From Thermotoga petrophila RKU-1 (GTDB lineage Bacteria; Thermotogota; Thermotogae; Thermotogales; Thermotogaceae): DNA of 64,000 nt. Location of the stretch: NCBI RefSeq assembly GCF_000016785.1, contig NC_009486.1, forward strand, positions 372,001 to 436,000, given 5' to 3'. The number at the start of each line of letters is the position of its first letter. Position 1 is the stretch's first letter. The notes under the pieces are model-generated. The model saw only the letters and a list, made by a program, of their open reading frames with translations, was not told where the DNA came from and searched no databases. Below are positions 8,334 to 17,829 of the stretch, piece by piece. A program made the position numbers and the translations under genes.

Positions 8334-9503
8334 CTATGACGAATGTAAATGACACGCCACCCAGTGACCTGGGGAAATTTCCTTCATCACCGGATACTCT
8401 TTCTCACACACGGGCATCTTGTAAGGACACCTCGGATGGAAGAAGCAGCCAGTCGGCCTGTTGATCGGGCTTGGAACCCCACCCCTGAGAATGATACGCT
8501 TTCTTGTGCGCTCAACCTTCGGATCCGGCACGGGAACAGCAGAAAGCAGGGCTTGGGTGTACGGATGAAGGGGATTGTCGAATATCTCATCGGTGTTTCC
8601 CATCTCCACGATCCTGCCGAGGTACATGATGCCGACCTCGTGGCTTATAAATCTCACAAGTCCAAGGTCGTGCGAGATGAAGAGATACGTAAAACCTTTC
8701 TCTTCCTGCAGTTTGAGAAACAGGTTTATAACCTGTGCCTGAACGGAAACGTCCAGTGAAGCCGTGGGTTCGTCGAGTATCACTATCTCGGGGTTTATGG
8801 AGATCGCCCTTGCGATAGCGATCCTCTGTCTCTGGCCTCCACTGAACTGATGGGGATATCTTTCGAGGTGATATTCCTTGAGCCCCACGCTTTTGAGAAG
8901 ATCTTTTGCCATATCTACGGCTTCTTCTCGTGTTTTCGCCAGTCCGTGGAACAGAATGGGCTCAGTGAGGATGTCGCCAACCGTCATTCTCGGGTTCAAG
9001 GAACTCATGGGATCCTGAAAGACGATCTGTATCTTCCTTCTGAATTTCATCCTCTTTTCATCGATGTTATCAAGCAGGATATTATAGAACTTCTCTTCGC
9101 TTTCTTTCGCTTCTTTAAAGAAGATCTCCGCGTACTTCTTATCCACATCCTCGAGCACGTCCACAATCTGATCCGGTGAGAGTTTTTCCCTCATTTCGCG
9201 GAATATACCCACGTAGGTCGTTTTCAGGTAGTTCTCCGCATCTTTTCTCTTCATGAAGTAGTATGTTGTGTCGTCACCGTCGATCACAACACGGCCCGCG
9301 GTGGGATTCGTGAGGCGCAGGATCGTCTTTGCGGTCGTTGTCTTCCCACATCCCGACTCGCCAACGAGGGCGAACGTTTTTCCCTTTTCCACGGAAAAAG
9401 AGATATCATCGACCGCTTTCACGTAACCAACGATCTTTTTCACAAGAAATCCTTTTCTGATCGGGAAATACTTTCTCAGACTCAGCACTTCGATACTCTT
9501 CAT
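8334..9503 (-). CDS. ABC transporter ATPase, OppF/DppF-like with helical insert
   Basis: This 389-residue protein has Walker A GESGCGKT at 48-55, a Q-loop VFQDP at about 161-165, an ABC signature SGGQRQR at 221-227, Walker B VILDEPTASLD at 241-251, and the oligopeptide-ATPase C-terminal domain with GCFFHPRCPYKMPVC. Cysteines of that tail may hold a cluster or a metal in this family. A helical, charged insert of about 65-70 residues (about 80-150) separates Walker A from the Q-loop. The F-type ATPase at 34958-36112 has the same insert. This operon lacks a D-type ATPase, although these transporters normally use a D/F heterodimer. The missing partner may be encoded elsewhere, for example at 36610-37602. 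Confidence 0.9.
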   Translation of the reverse strand: MKSIEVLSLRKYFPIRKGFLVKKIVGYVKAVDDISFSVEKGKTFALVGESGCGKTTTAKTILRLTNPTAGRVVIDGDDTTYYFMKRKDAENYLKTTYVGIFREMREKLSPDQIVDVLEDVDKKYAEIFFKEAKESEEKFYNILLDNIDEKRMKFRRKIQIVFQDPMSSLNPRMTVGDILTEPILFHGLAKTREEAVDMAKDLLKSVGLKEYHLERYPHQFSGGQRQRIAIARAISINPEIVILDEPTASLDVSVQAQVINLFLKLQEEKGFTYLFISHDLGLVRFISHEVGIMYLGRIVEMGNTDEIFDNPLHPYTQALLSAVPVPDPKVERTRKRIILRGGVPSPINRPTGCFFHPRCPYKMPVCEKEYPVMKEISPGHWVACHLHSS

Positions 9504-9519
9504 CCTGAACAGCTCCCCT

Positions 9520-9732
9520 TCATATGATGAGTGTGTATCCCAAACTATCCACAGCGCTTTTTATTTGCTCTTTGGAGACCTTTTCATCATCGTAATCCAC
9601 GCCGACAACCTCAGCCGCCATTTCGTAATCTACCTTGAAAACACCGTCGAGTTTCTCGATGGCTTCTTTAACTCTCTTGTAATCTTCCTCCGTTTTTGCA
9701 CCCTTGAGCATGAAATAGTTCAGTCTTCTCAA
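9520..9732 (-). CDS. Small HMA-like (ferredoxin-fold) protein without metal-binding cysteines
   Basis: The 70-residue protein fits the heavy-metal-associated beta-alpha-beta-beta-alpha-beta pattern: [61 protein letters not shown] when read as short blocks. The CxxC of HMA domains is replaced by KGAKTEED, so copper-type binding through cysteines is excluded. Its start overlaps the fmt stop by 4 bases, and it ends 16 bases before the ABC ATPase start. It may bind another ligand or a protein. The function is unknown. Confidence 0.7.
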
Positions 9733-10670
9733 ATCTCATGCCTCCTTTCGAATCTCATGCCTTCGATTATCAATCTTCCGTTTTTTGCTTCCCAGAAGGT
9801 CATCTTCCTCTTTCCGGGAAATTGAATGCATCCTACTTTCACTTTTCCTCTGCCGGTACCTATCCATGCACCTTCCTTATTAATATAGTTTATCAAACCT
9901 GGTTCATCTCCCGAACTATCTATCGCTGTCACTCCGAACAACTTCACCTCATCGTTTCCCAAGAAGGCTCTTGCACCGGGTCTGGAATCGTAAGCCCTGA
10001 TCTTGTTCTTCACCGATTCAGCGTCCTTTGAGAAATCCACGATCAGGTCCTCTTTTTTTATCATTGGAGCATAGGTTGCTCTAGAATGATCCTGCTCTTT
10101 CAGCTCTATGTCCCCCACTTTCAACTTCTCTAAGAATTCGATCGACATCTCTTTCGACAGTTCTATCAAACGTTTCTCCAGCTGATCGAAAGTTTCAAAT
10201 GGATCTATAGAAATTTCCCTCTGGAGTGCGATGGGACCTGCATCGAGCTCTCTCACCATTTTGTATATGGTAACGCCCGTTCTTTCTTCACCGTTCTCGA
10301 GCACTCTCTGTATAGGAGAAGCGCCCCTGTATTTTGGAAGAAGAGAGGGATGAATGTTGTAACAACCGAGGCTTGGAAGAGAAAGTACCTTTTCACCCAG
10401 GATCTTTCCGTAGGATGCGACTATTATAACATCTGGCCCCACAGACCGGAGAAATTCTAAAGCTTCTTTCTTGTTTATCGATTCGGGTTGAATGAAAGGA
10501 ACTCTGTGTTTTTCAGCTACTACCTTCACCGGAGTTGGCTCAACTTTCCTTCCCCGTCCCCTCGGTTTGTCCGGCTGGGTGACCACACCCACCACGTTGA
10601 ACCCGTTTTTGATCAAATGCTCCAGTATTTCCGCTGCGAACTCCGGTGTCCCCACAAAGACAATTCTCAA
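9729..10670 (-). CDS. fmt: Methionyl-tRNA formyltransferase
   Basis: The 313-residue enzyme transfers a formyl group from 10-formyltetrahydrofolate to Met-tRNA(fMet) for initiation. It has the N-terminal [10 protein letters not shown] and the KPRGRG loop. The catalytic block [16 protein letters not shown] is at about 106-121, with GVTIYKM and LDAGPI following it, and an OB-fold C-terminal domain comes last. The length is normal. Its start overlaps the hflX stop by 4 bases. It lies in the miaA-hfq-hflX series, away from def. Confidence 0.95.
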
Positions 10671-11887
10671 GATGCCACCTTCCTTTTCAACATCTCAAGA
10701 GTTTCCCGATCAGTCTTCAACGTGATAAGAGCGTATCCTTCCCCGTAGTCTTCGTTCAGTATCTCCAGTCGATCTTTCAGAGCGTAGATCTGCCCTATCT
10801 TTTCCAGGGGAACTTTCAAAGTTTCCTGAATATCCTTTTGTCCCATGATTTCTTCCAGTGTGTCCAGAAGCTGATCCAGTCCTATCCTTTTTTCCGCTGA
10901 AATGAACAGAGCCTCCGGATACTTCCATTTCAGCGTTTCTATCCTCTCTCTGGGACAGAGATCGATCTTGTTGAAAACAAGAATCCTTGGAATCTTATCG
11001 GCACCGATTTCTTCCAGAACCCTCTCAGAGGCTTTCATCTTTTCTTCGAGATACGGATCGGAAGCGTCAACAAGATGTATGAGCACATCCGAATACTTTA
11101 TCTCTTCGAGTGTCGCTTTGAACGCACTCACAATGGTGTGAGGTAGCTTTCTGATGAACCCGACAGTGTCACTCACAAGAACTACTCTTCCGCTCTTCAG
11201 CTTCAACCGTCTCGTGACTGGCTCGAGAGTGGCAAAGAGTTTGTCAGCGACGTACACATCACTATCGGTTAAAACCTTGAGAAGAGTAGATTTCCCGGCG
11301 TTTGTGTATCCAACTATGGAAACATGTGGGATTTTCTTTTCCAGTCTTTGTTTTCTCTGAGTGTTTCTTTCTTGCTCTATTTCTTTCAATCTTTTTCGAA
11401 GCTGTGCGATGCGGTTTTTTATGTGCCTTCTCAAAACCTCCAGCAAGGGTTCACCCGGCCCTCTGGTGCCAATACCTCCACCGAGTCTGGAGAGTTCCTC
11501 ACCCTTTCCTACGAGCCTTGGAAGCTCGTAAAGCAAACTCGCCATCTCCACCTGGAGCTTTCCTTCTTCGCTCGTTGCGTGACGGGCAAAGATTTCAAGG
11601 ATCACCTGCGTTCTATCAAGAACATCTATGTTCAGCTCTTCCTGCATATTTTTGTACTGCACCGGTGTGATTTCATCGTCAACGACCACAAGATCCGCTT
11701 CACAGAATTCCACTACCTCTTTGAGCTTTTGCAATTTCCCCTTTCCAAGGTAGGTGGCCGGATCTGGCTTTGCTCTCTTTTGCCAGAGCCATTCAACGAC
11801 TTCAACACCGAGGGTTTTACACAAACCCTTCATTTCTTCGAGAGACTCTTTTATTTTCTCTTCATCTTTACCAACAGCAACGATCAC
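10667..11887 (-). CDS. hflX: Ribosome-associated GTPase HflX
   Basis: The start is GTG at 11887, 13 bases after the hfq stop. The 406-residue protein has the HflX N-terminal domain with [23 protein letters not shown] and [15 protein letters not shown] glycine-rich linker with [12 protein letters not shown] follows, then a coiled-coil pair, then the G domain: G1 GYTNAGKS at about 194-201, G3 DTVG and G4 NKID. HflX binds the large ribosomal subunit and splits stalled or heat-damaged ribosomes. The miaA-hfq-hflX order matches that in many bacteria. Confidence 0.95.
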
Positions 11888-11900
11888 CGCTTTTTTCCCT

Positions 11901-12179
11901 TCAAGATCCCTCGTTTTCAGAGGTCTCAGCCTCCTGTGCTGTTTCCTGTTTTCTCGGCATCAGCATCACATAAGAAGAAGGAATGATCGTGCTGATCGCG
12001 TGTTTGTAGATGAGACTCTGTTGGTTTCCGCTCTCCAGCAAGACCGTGTAGCTGTCAAAAGATCTGATGAATCCCTTTGTCTGAAAACCGTTCACCAGAT
12101 ACACCTTCACTTCGATCTTGTTAACCCTGAGATGATTCAGAAACCTGTCCTGAAGGTTAAACTTCTCCGCCAAGGCCAA
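11901..12179 (-). CDS. hfq: RNA chaperone Hfq
   Basis: The 92-residue protein has the Sm1 block ([19 protein letters not shown]) and the Sm2 block with YKHAISTI, whose His is the conserved KH motif that binds U-rich RNA. The short acidic C-terminal tail (EAETSENEG) resembles the acidic tips that help RNA release. It lies between miaA (31-base gap) and hflX. No small RNA partner is visible in this window. Confidence 0.96.
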   Translation of the reverse strand: MALAEKFNLQDRFLNHLRVNKIEVKVYLVNGFQTKGFIRSFDSYTVLLESGNQQSLIYKHAISTIIPSSYVMLMPRKQETAQEAETSENEGS

Positions 12180-12209
12180 CTCCCCCCTCGATGTGATTTC
12201 AAAATAGAA

Positions 12210-13127
12210 TTATACTGAAAAATTTTCAACTATCAGCTTCTTGAGTTTCTCCTTTACTTCTCCTACATCTTCGAACGTTAAATTGTACCACACAGCTTCT
12301 TTGTATCTTTTGAACCATATGATTTGTCTTCTGGCAAAGTGTCTGGTGTTTCGTTTTATGAGATGAACCATCTTGTCAAAATCGTACTTCCCTTCCAGAT
12401 AGTCAATGACTTCTCTGTATCCTATCGTTTTCATCGAATTGAGATCTTTCGAATATCCCATCCCCAAGAGTCTCTTCACCTCATCTACTAGGCCCATCTC
12501 TATCATCTTATCAACTCTTTTGTTTATTCTCTCGTAAAGTTCGTACCTTTCCCGAGTCAAAACAATTATGAAAAACCTGTCGTCACCCTTTGCTTCTTTT
12601 TGAAGTTCCGAGATCCTTCTTCCCGTTTTCATGTAAACTTCAAGGGCTCTGATCGTCCTCTTGAGATCGTTTGGATGAATGCGCGTCGCCGCTTCAGGAT
12701 CGAACTCTTCGAGCATTTTTCTCAAAATCCCGGGTTCTCTTCTCTCTAGTTCTCTGAGTTCTTTTCTTATGTTTTCATCGGCAGGCACTCCTTCGAATAT
12801 ACCCCGAACCAGCGCATCCGCGTACAGCCCCGTTCCTCCAACGTAAACAGGAATCTTCCCACGTCTGAGAACGTCTTCCATTGCTCTCAGAGAATCCTTC
12901 CTGTACATGAAAGCGTTGTAATATTCATCGGGATCGATGATATCTATCATGTGATGAGGAACCCTTCTTCTCTGCTCCGATGTTGGCTTGGCTGTTCCTA
13001 TGTCCATATAGCGATAGATCTGCCTCGAGTCCATCGAGATGATCTCCGCACCTATCTCTTCACAGACTTCGATCATGATATCTGTCTTTCCAACAGCAGT
13101 GGGCCCACCGACTATGGCTATCTTCAT
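12210..13127 (-). CDS. miaA: tRNA dimethylallyltransferase
   Basis: This 305-residue enzyme adds a dimethylallyl group to A37 of tRNAs that read UNN codons. The P-loop GPTAVGKT is at about 8-15. DSRQIYRYMDIGTAKP carries the catalytic Asp, then come PHHMID, YVGGTGLY, and in the C-terminal part KTIGYRE with TRHFARRQIIWFKR. The length is normal. Its start overlaps the methyltransferase stop by 4 bases. The tRNA-Ser(UGA) and tRNA-Leu in this window are the kind of substrates expected, although tRNA-Leu(UAG) has G36 and is not a classical target. Confidence 0.96.
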   Translation of the reverse strand: MKIAIVGGPTAVGKTDIMIEVCEEIGAEIISMDSRQIYRYMDIGTAKPTSEQRRRVPHHMIDIIDPDEYYNAFMYRKDSLRAMEDVLRRGKIPVYVGGTGLYADALVRGIFEGVPADENIRKELRELERREPGILRKMLEEFDPEAATRIHPNDLKRTIRALEVYMKTGRRISELQKEAKGDDRFFIIVLTRERYELYERINKRVDKMIEMGLVDEVKRLLGMGYSKDLNSMKTIGYREVIDYLEGKYDFDKMVHLIKRNTRHFARRQIIWFKRYKEAVWYNLTFEDVGEVKEKLKKLIVENFSV

Positions 13128-13888
13128 CGCTTGTATATCACCCCGTAGAGAACACCGCTCTTTCTGGAACCTTTCAGTTCGTCAACCCTGATTCTTTTGA
13201 AGAGAGAATCCTTCACGTGGCTTTTGAGGATCACCTTCTTCTTCGCGATTCTCAGCATTTCCTCAATGTCTTCTTCGTTCACCGTGTCGTACACAGCGAA
13301 GGGCCTCAGAGGATTCATGGCAGAGGACTCGTACACGGGATTCTCAAACATGGGATCACAGTAGACCACATCGAAAGAATTGTCGGGCTGACTTCTGATG
13401 TATTCTTTGAAATTCGCGTGATAAAGCTCTATTCTTTTTAAAGCGTCTTTCAACCACTGAATGTCAGTCTCAAAATTTTCCATTCCGTATTTCACGATGG
13501 TGTATATGTGAATGGATCCTTCAAGACCGATTACCTTACCCTCAGGAAGAAAAGCGGCCATGAGGATGGCTTCGCTTCCAAGACCAAAGGTCGTATCCAG
13601 CACGATTTCGTTTCCCTCCGGTTGAAGGGATTCTATCAGGTAGTCCTTCTGACCGCTTCTTATGTTCCTCATCCGGAGGATAGCCGAAGAAGGATGAAAA
13701 AAGAACTCTCCTCCGGGCCATTTTATTGAGATTCTGTTCTTCTCCACCACGTAGTAAAAGTCCACTTTGAACTCTTTCAATCTCCTTCTTGAAACGTAGA
13801 TGGTGCCGAGCTTTTCAGCGAGCTCCTTCGCTTTCATTACCTGCTCCCTGTCCGGTTTGTGTGAGGTTGTGACCACGAAGTTTTTCAT
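13124..13888 (-). CDS. SAM-dependent methyltransferase, RsmJ-like
   Basis: The 254-residue protein has a Rossmann-type SAM site VLDTTFGLGSEAILMA at about 96-111 and a DVVYCDPMFENP block at about 160-175. That block resembles the YLDPMFP of RsmJ, which methylates 16S rRNA G1516 in E. coli. The N-terminus (HKPDREQVMKAKELAEKLG) and the later SSAMNPLRPFA also suit that group. The start at 13888 has a good AGAGGTGATAGAG ribosome site that lies inside the preceding gene, so the two overlap by 74 bases. The target is inferred from family only. Confidence 0.8.
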   Translation of the reverse strand: MKNFVVTTSHKPDREQVMKAKELAEKLGTIYVSRRRLKEFKVDFYYVVEKNRISIKWPGGEFFFHPSSAILRMRNIRSGQKDYLIESLQPEGNEIVLDTTFGLGSEAILMAAFLPEGKVIGLEGSIHIYTIVKYGMENFETDIQWLKDALKRIELYHANFKEYIRSQPDNSFDVVYCDPMFENPVYESSAMNPLRPFAVYDTVNEEDIEEMLRIAKKKVILKSHVKDSLFKRIRVDELKGSRKSGVLYGVIYKR

Positions 13889-14129
13889 TCTCTATCACCT
13901 CTAAGAGCTTCTCGTTCAGCGCTTTCTGTTCCTCTATCTTTGTCTTCAATTCCTGATACTTCGACATCAACCGATTGTGCTTCTCCAGTGCCACCTGATA
14001 GTTGTGATAGCTCACGAGAAAAACAAAGATCATAAAGAAAAGAAGCGTCAGAAGTCCCAGATTCACTTTGAAATGCTTCCGTCTTCTTGGCCTCAGTTTA
14101 GAACGCGACCTCGTATTCGTCCCTCCCAT
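13815..14129 (-). CDS. FtsL/DivIC-like short membrane protein
   Basis: The 104-residue reading from ATG at 14129 has a basic N-terminus (RSRSKLRPRRRKHFK), one hydrophobic segment at about 24-45, and a coiled coil at about 48-85. This is the layout of the division proteins FtsL and DivIC (septum formation initiator family). The start is uncertain: the ribosome site is weak. A longer frame exists upstream, but it overlaps the lipoprotein gene and carries no basic tail next to the membrane segment. It overlaps the lipoprotein gene by 32 bases and the methyltransferase gene by 74 bases, which suggests coupled translation. Confidence 0.65.
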   Translation of the reverse strand: MGGTNTRSRSKLRPRRRKHFKVNLGLLTLLFFMIFVFLVSYHNYQVALEKHNRLMSKYQELKTKIEEQKALNEKLLEVIENEKLRGHNLTQTGQGAGNESEGAR

Positions 14130-14736
14130 CCTGTATGGTGAGGGATGTTGATTCACTATCAAAAAACACATCCACATCGTAACTTTCATCCGTTCCTGGC
14201 AGATAAAACAGGAATTCCCCATTGTAAACGGGAACTTTCATTTCGTATTCCCCGAAGTTCAGTGTCACTACACTTCCCACGCTGGTGAGTTCACCGTACA
14301 CTTTCACAGGGTCTTCCACTGCGAAAATTTTTTCGTTTTTGAGATCGAGGAGTAGGTACGCGTTGCTTCTCAGCACCGTGTCGGTGCTGAACGTCCCCGC
14401 GGAGTGGTAAAGCACCACCGGCGTTGTTTTGAAAGACACTTCTTTTGTCTGCTCATCAAACACGATCGTAGCCGCCACGGTGAGCTCAAAATCCGACAGA
14501 TCGAACGGTATATCCACCGTGGTCAAAAAGACTCCCTCATTGGCCAATACATCCTCGAGCGTGTACTCTTTTCCGTTCACCGATAAATAACTGCTTTCCA
14601 GATCCACAGTAACGCTTTCGTCTGTCCCCACGTTGAACAAATAGACGTACAGATCCGCTTTTCCAGGGCTCACCAGAGTACAGCCAACGGCGAGCAGCAG
14701 AAGAAAAGCAGGAAGAAGAATCCTCACGGGAAACAC
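14098..14736 (-). CDS. Putative lipoprotein of unknown function
   Basis: The 212-residue precursor has a signal peptide with a lipobox (LLAVGC, Cys at about 19), so it should be attached to a membrane on the outer side of the inner membrane. The mature part is beta-rich and acidic, with repeated short strands that suggest an immunoglobulin-like or beta-sandwich fold, and I recognise no family. Its start lies 1 base after the hslU stop, so it is co-transcribed with hslVU. Confidence 0.7.
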   Translation of the reverse strand: MFPVRILLPAFLLLLAVGCTLVSPGKADLYVYLFNVGTDESVTVDLESSYLSVNGKEYTLEDVLANEGVFLTTVDIPFDLSDFELTVAATIVFDEQTKEVSFKTTPVVLYHSAGTFSTDTVLRSNAYLLLDLKNEKIFAVEDPVKVYGELTSVGSVVTLNFGEYEMKVPVYNGEFLFYLPGTDESYDVDVFFDSESTSLTIQDGRDEYEVAF

Positions 14737-14737
14737 C

Positions 14738-16129
14738 TCACAGTATGTACGCGCTCAGATCCTCGTCCTGAACGATCTTTTCGAGTCTTCTTCTCACGTA
14801 TTCGGCATCCACAACGACCCTCTTTTCCGGAATATCCGGTGCTTCGAAAGAGATCTCCTCAAGGACCTTTTCAGCGACCGTGTATAGCCTTCTGGCTCCG
14901 ATGTTTTCGAGTCTTTGATTCAGCTGATACGCTATTCGAGCCATTTCTCTGATTCCATCCTCGGTGAAGACGAGTTCCACGCCTTCCGTTGAAAGAAGTG
15001 CCTGGTACTGTTTTATGATGGCGTTCTCTGGTTCTTTCAGTATCCTCACGAAATCCTCCTCGGTGAGAGGTGACAGTTCCACACGTATCGGGAAACGTCC
15101 CTGAAGCTCCGGGATGAGATCCGATGGTCGCGAAACGTGAAATGCTCCAGCCGCTATGAAGAGAATGTAATCCGTTCTCACCGGTCCGTACTTGGTCATG
15201 ATCGTGGTACCTTCGACGATGGGGAGAAGGTCTCTCTGGACACCTTGTCTGGAGACATCTGGTCCCACCGCACTCTCTTTCCCGGCGATCTTGTCTATTT
15301 CATCTATGAAGATGATTCCCCTGTTCTGAGCTCTGTCGAGTGCTTCCTGAACCACCTTGTCCATGTCTATGAGTTTTTCCGCTTCCAAAGGCAGCAGAAC
15401 CTTCCTCGCTTCAGAGACTTTCATCTTTCTCTTTTTCTTCTGCTTTGGAAGCATCCCACTGAACATATTCGTGATCTCTATCCCGAGGTCTTCCATACCC
15501 GGTCCAAAGATTCCCATGAACGGAGAAACCGTTTCTTCGAGTTCTATTTCGATCTCTTCGTTTTCCAGCTCTCCCTTTCTCAGTTTCTCCCTCATTTCTT
15601 CCCTTTTCGCTCTGAACCTTCTCCTGTCTTCCGGCGTGTACTGCTGTTGCTGTCCACCGGTTATGAGGTTTATGAAGGGATTCGTGACAACCGGCACGGC
15701 TTTCGATTCGGGCACGAGAGCATCGAGAATTCGCTCTTCAACCAGTTCTTCTGCCTGTCTTTCCACTTCTTTTATCTTTTCCTGCTTCACCATGTTGACA
15801 CTGATTTCAACCAGATCCCTTATCATCGAGTCCACGTTCTTTCCCACGTATCCCACTTCCGTAAACCTCGTCGCTTCGACTTTCAAGAACGGGGATCCGG
15901 AAAGCTGAGCCAGTCTCCGGGCGATCTCTGTCTTTCCCACACCCGTGGGTCCGATCATCAGGATGTTCTTGGGAAGCACTTCTTTTCTCCATTCTTCTGG
16001 AAGCTTCTGTCTTCTGATTCTGTTTCGAACTGCTATCGCCACGGCCTTTTTCGCTTCGTACTGACCAACTATGTATTTATCGAGTTCTTGAACGATTTCC
16101 TTCGGAGTCATTTCATCGAAACTCTTCAT
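14738..16129 (-). CDS. hslU: HslU ATPase subunit of the HslVU protease
   Basis: The 463-residue AAA+ unfoldase feeds substrates into Hsl[17 protein letters not shown] begins the N domain, Walker A GPTGVGKT is at about 60-67, and GYVG is the pore motif near residue 93. A long charged I domain spans about 110-240. Walker B is IIFIDEID, sensor 1 is AAGAFH, and the C-terminus ends DEDLSAYIL, the tail that docks into HslV. It lies 11 bases downstream of hslV. The length is normal. Confidence 0.97.
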   Translation of the reverse strand: MKSFDEMTPKEIVQELDKYIVGQYEAKKAVAIAVRNRIRRQKLPEEWRKEVLPKNILMIGPTGVGKTEIARRLAQLSGSPFLKVEATRFTEVGYVGKNVDSMIRDLVEISVNMVKQEKIKEVERQAEELVEERILDALVPESKAVPVVTNPFINLITGGQQQQYTPEDRRRFRAKREEMREKLRKGELENEEIEIELEETVSPFMGIFGPGMEDLGIEITNMFSGMLPKQKKKRKMKVSEARKVLLPLEAEKLIDMDKVVQEALDRAQNRGIIFIDEIDKIAGKESAVGPDVSRQGVQRDLLPIVEGTTIMTKYGPVRTDYILFIAAGAFHVSRPSDLIPELQGRFPIRVELSPLTEEDFVRILKEPENAIIKQYQALLSTEGVELVFTEDGIREMARIAYQLNQRLENIGARRLYTVAEKVLEEISFEAPDIPEKRVVVDAEYVRRRLEKIVQDEDLSAYIL

Positions 16130-16140
16130 AAGAACACCTC

Positions 16141-16671
16141 CTAAACTTCTTCGATCACTATGTTCTGGTTCGTATAGATGCAGATCTCACCTGCTATCAT
16201 CATCGCTTTCTCCACGATTTCCCGCGCGGAGAGATCGGTGTTTCTGAGAAGGGCCTTGGCGGCGGCGAGTGCGTAAGGTCCTCCTGAACCGATGGCGGCC
16301 GCATCGTCGTCGGGCTGGATGACCTCGCCGTTTCCCGATATGATGAAGATGTTCTCTTTATCTGCTACAAGAAGCAGGGCTTCCAGTCTTCTCAGAACTC
16401 TGTCCGTTCTCCAATCTTTTGCGAGCTCAACGGCGGCCTTTGTGAGGTTGCCGCCCCATTCCCTCAGTTTCGCTTCGAATCTATCGAAGAGCGTCATAGC
16501 GTCCGCCACAGATCCCGCAAAACCAGCGAGTACTTTTCCTTCCCCAAGCTTTCTAACCTTTCTCGCGTTTCCCTTCAAAACGGTCGAACCGAAAGTGACC
16601 TGACCGTCTCCTCCCATCACCGTTTGCCCGTTTCTTCTCACAACCAGTATCGTTGTTCCGTGAAATTTCAT
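16141..16671 (-). CDS. hslV: HslV peptidase subunit
   Basis: The 176-residue proteasome-related peptidase is made as a short propeptide (MKFHG) followed by the catalytic Thr of HGTTIL. It has [11 protein letters not shown] with the Lys and Asp region, and [10 protein letters not shown] with the Lys equivalent to Lys33. It forms dodecamers capped by HslU. It is the first gene of the long minus-strand series. The divergent 81-base gap to mnmA must hold its promoter, but I see only a weak TAAAAT. Confidence 0.97.
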   Translation of the reverse strand: MKFHGTTILVVRRNGQTVMGGDGQVTFGSTVLKGNARKVRKLGEGKVLAGFAGSVADAMTLFDRFEAKLREWGGNLTKAAVELAKDWRTDRVLRRLEALLLVADKENIFIISGNGEVIQPDDDAAAIGSGGPYALAAAKALLRNTDLSAREIVEKAMMIAGEICIYTNQNIVIEEV

Positions 16672-16752
16672 GGTTCAACACCTCCTCAAGTTATTTTAAC
16701 TCAATTTCTCAAATGAAGGAAATGGTATCATCTTAAATGAGGAGGTGCGAAC

Positions 16753-17829
16753 TTGAAAGTAGGGGTGGCTCTCAGCGGAGGAGTGGACAGTGCGGTAGCT
16801 CTCTATCTGTTGCTGAAAGAAGGGCACGAGGTAAAGGCCTTCCACATGAAGACGAAGGAAGATGAATTCTTCATCAGAAAAGAGATAAAGAAGAAGGTAT
16901 GCTGTAGTCCATCGGATACGGCTGACGCAATGAGAATAGCACACTTTCTCGGAGTGGAGATAGAGATCGTCGATGTGAAGGAGATCTTCAGAGAGAAAGT
17001 CATCGAACCGTTCAAGAGTGATCTTCTCAAAGGTCTCACTCCGAATCCCTGCGTACACTGTAATCGCTTCGTGAAATTTGGATACCTCATGGATTACGTT
17101 CTCAACCAGGGATTCGATGCGTTTGCGAGTGGACACTACGCGAGAATAGAGTTCAGCGAAAAGTACGGGAGAAAGGTGATAAAAAAGGGTGTGGATCTGA
17201 AGAAAGATCAGTCGTATTTCCTTGCCAGGATCGAGCCCTGGAGAATAGAAAGACTCATCTTCCCGAACGGCATCTACACGAAAGAAGAGATCAGAAAAAT
17301 CGCAGAAGAAGCGGGAATACACGTTGCAAAGAAACAGGAAAGTCAGGATGTGTGCTTCATACCGGATGGCAGCATCGAAAACTTTTTGAAAGACGAAGGT
17401 ATAACGCTCAAAGAGGGTGATCTCATCACACCTGAGGGAGAGGTCGTTGGTCGGCATTTCGGGTATCCTCTCTACACAATCGGTCAGAGGAAGGGCTTCA
17501 AAATAGAAAAATTCGGAAGAAGATACTACGTGAGGGGCAAGATTCCGGAGAAGAACGTTGTTGTCGTATCAGATCTGGAAGATGTTTTCTTCTCCGGTTT
17601 GATCGCAGAAGATCCTGTCTGGCATGTTGAAGTACCGGAAGAGTTCAAATGTGTCTGCAGAGTGAGGAAAAAATCGGAAGAGGCTCCCGCAGTTGTCAAG
17701 TTAAGAGATAACGAAGTGGAGGTCAGGTTCGAGAAGAAAGTCTTCGCCGTCACACCGGGTCAGATCGCTGCCTTTTACGATGGAGACACACTCCTCGGAG
17801 GAGCGATTATAAAGGAGGGTATCCGATGA
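16753..17829 (+). CDS. mnmA: tRNA-specific 2-thiouridylase MnmA
   Basis: The start is TTG, supported by GAGGAGGTG 6 bases upstream. The 358-residue enzyme thiolates U34 of tRNA-Lys, -Glu and -Gln. The PP-loop is ALSGGVDSAV at about 6-15. The first active cysteine is in NPCVHCNR near 97-100, and the second is in SQDVCFIP near 200. GQRKGF belongs to the later domain. The substrate tRNA-Lys(UUU) is also in this window. The gene ends in an ATGA overlap with the next gene. Confidence 0.96.
   Translation: MKVGVALSGGVDSAVALYLLLKEGHEVKAFHMKTKEDEFFIRKEIKKKVCCSPSDTADAMRIAHFLGVEIEIVDVKEIFREKVIEPFKSDLLKGLTPNPCVHCNRFVKFGYLMDYVLNQGFDAFASGHYARIEFSEKYGRKVIKKGVDLKKDQSYFLARIEPWRIERLIFPNGIYTKEEIRKIAEEAGIHVAKKQESQDVCFIPDGSIENFLKDEGITLKEGDLITPEGEVVGRHFGYPLYTIGQRKGFKIEKFGRRYYVRGKIPEKNVVVVSDLEDVFFSGLIAEDPVWHVEVPEEFKCVCRVRKKSEEAPAVVKLRDNEVEVRFEKKVFAVTPGQIAAFYDGDTLLGGAIIKEGIR

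Noticed and set aside
15137-16144. A 335-codon plus-strand frame opposite hslU
   Set aside because: hslU is complete with all motifs, and the opposite frame has no ribosome site and no family.
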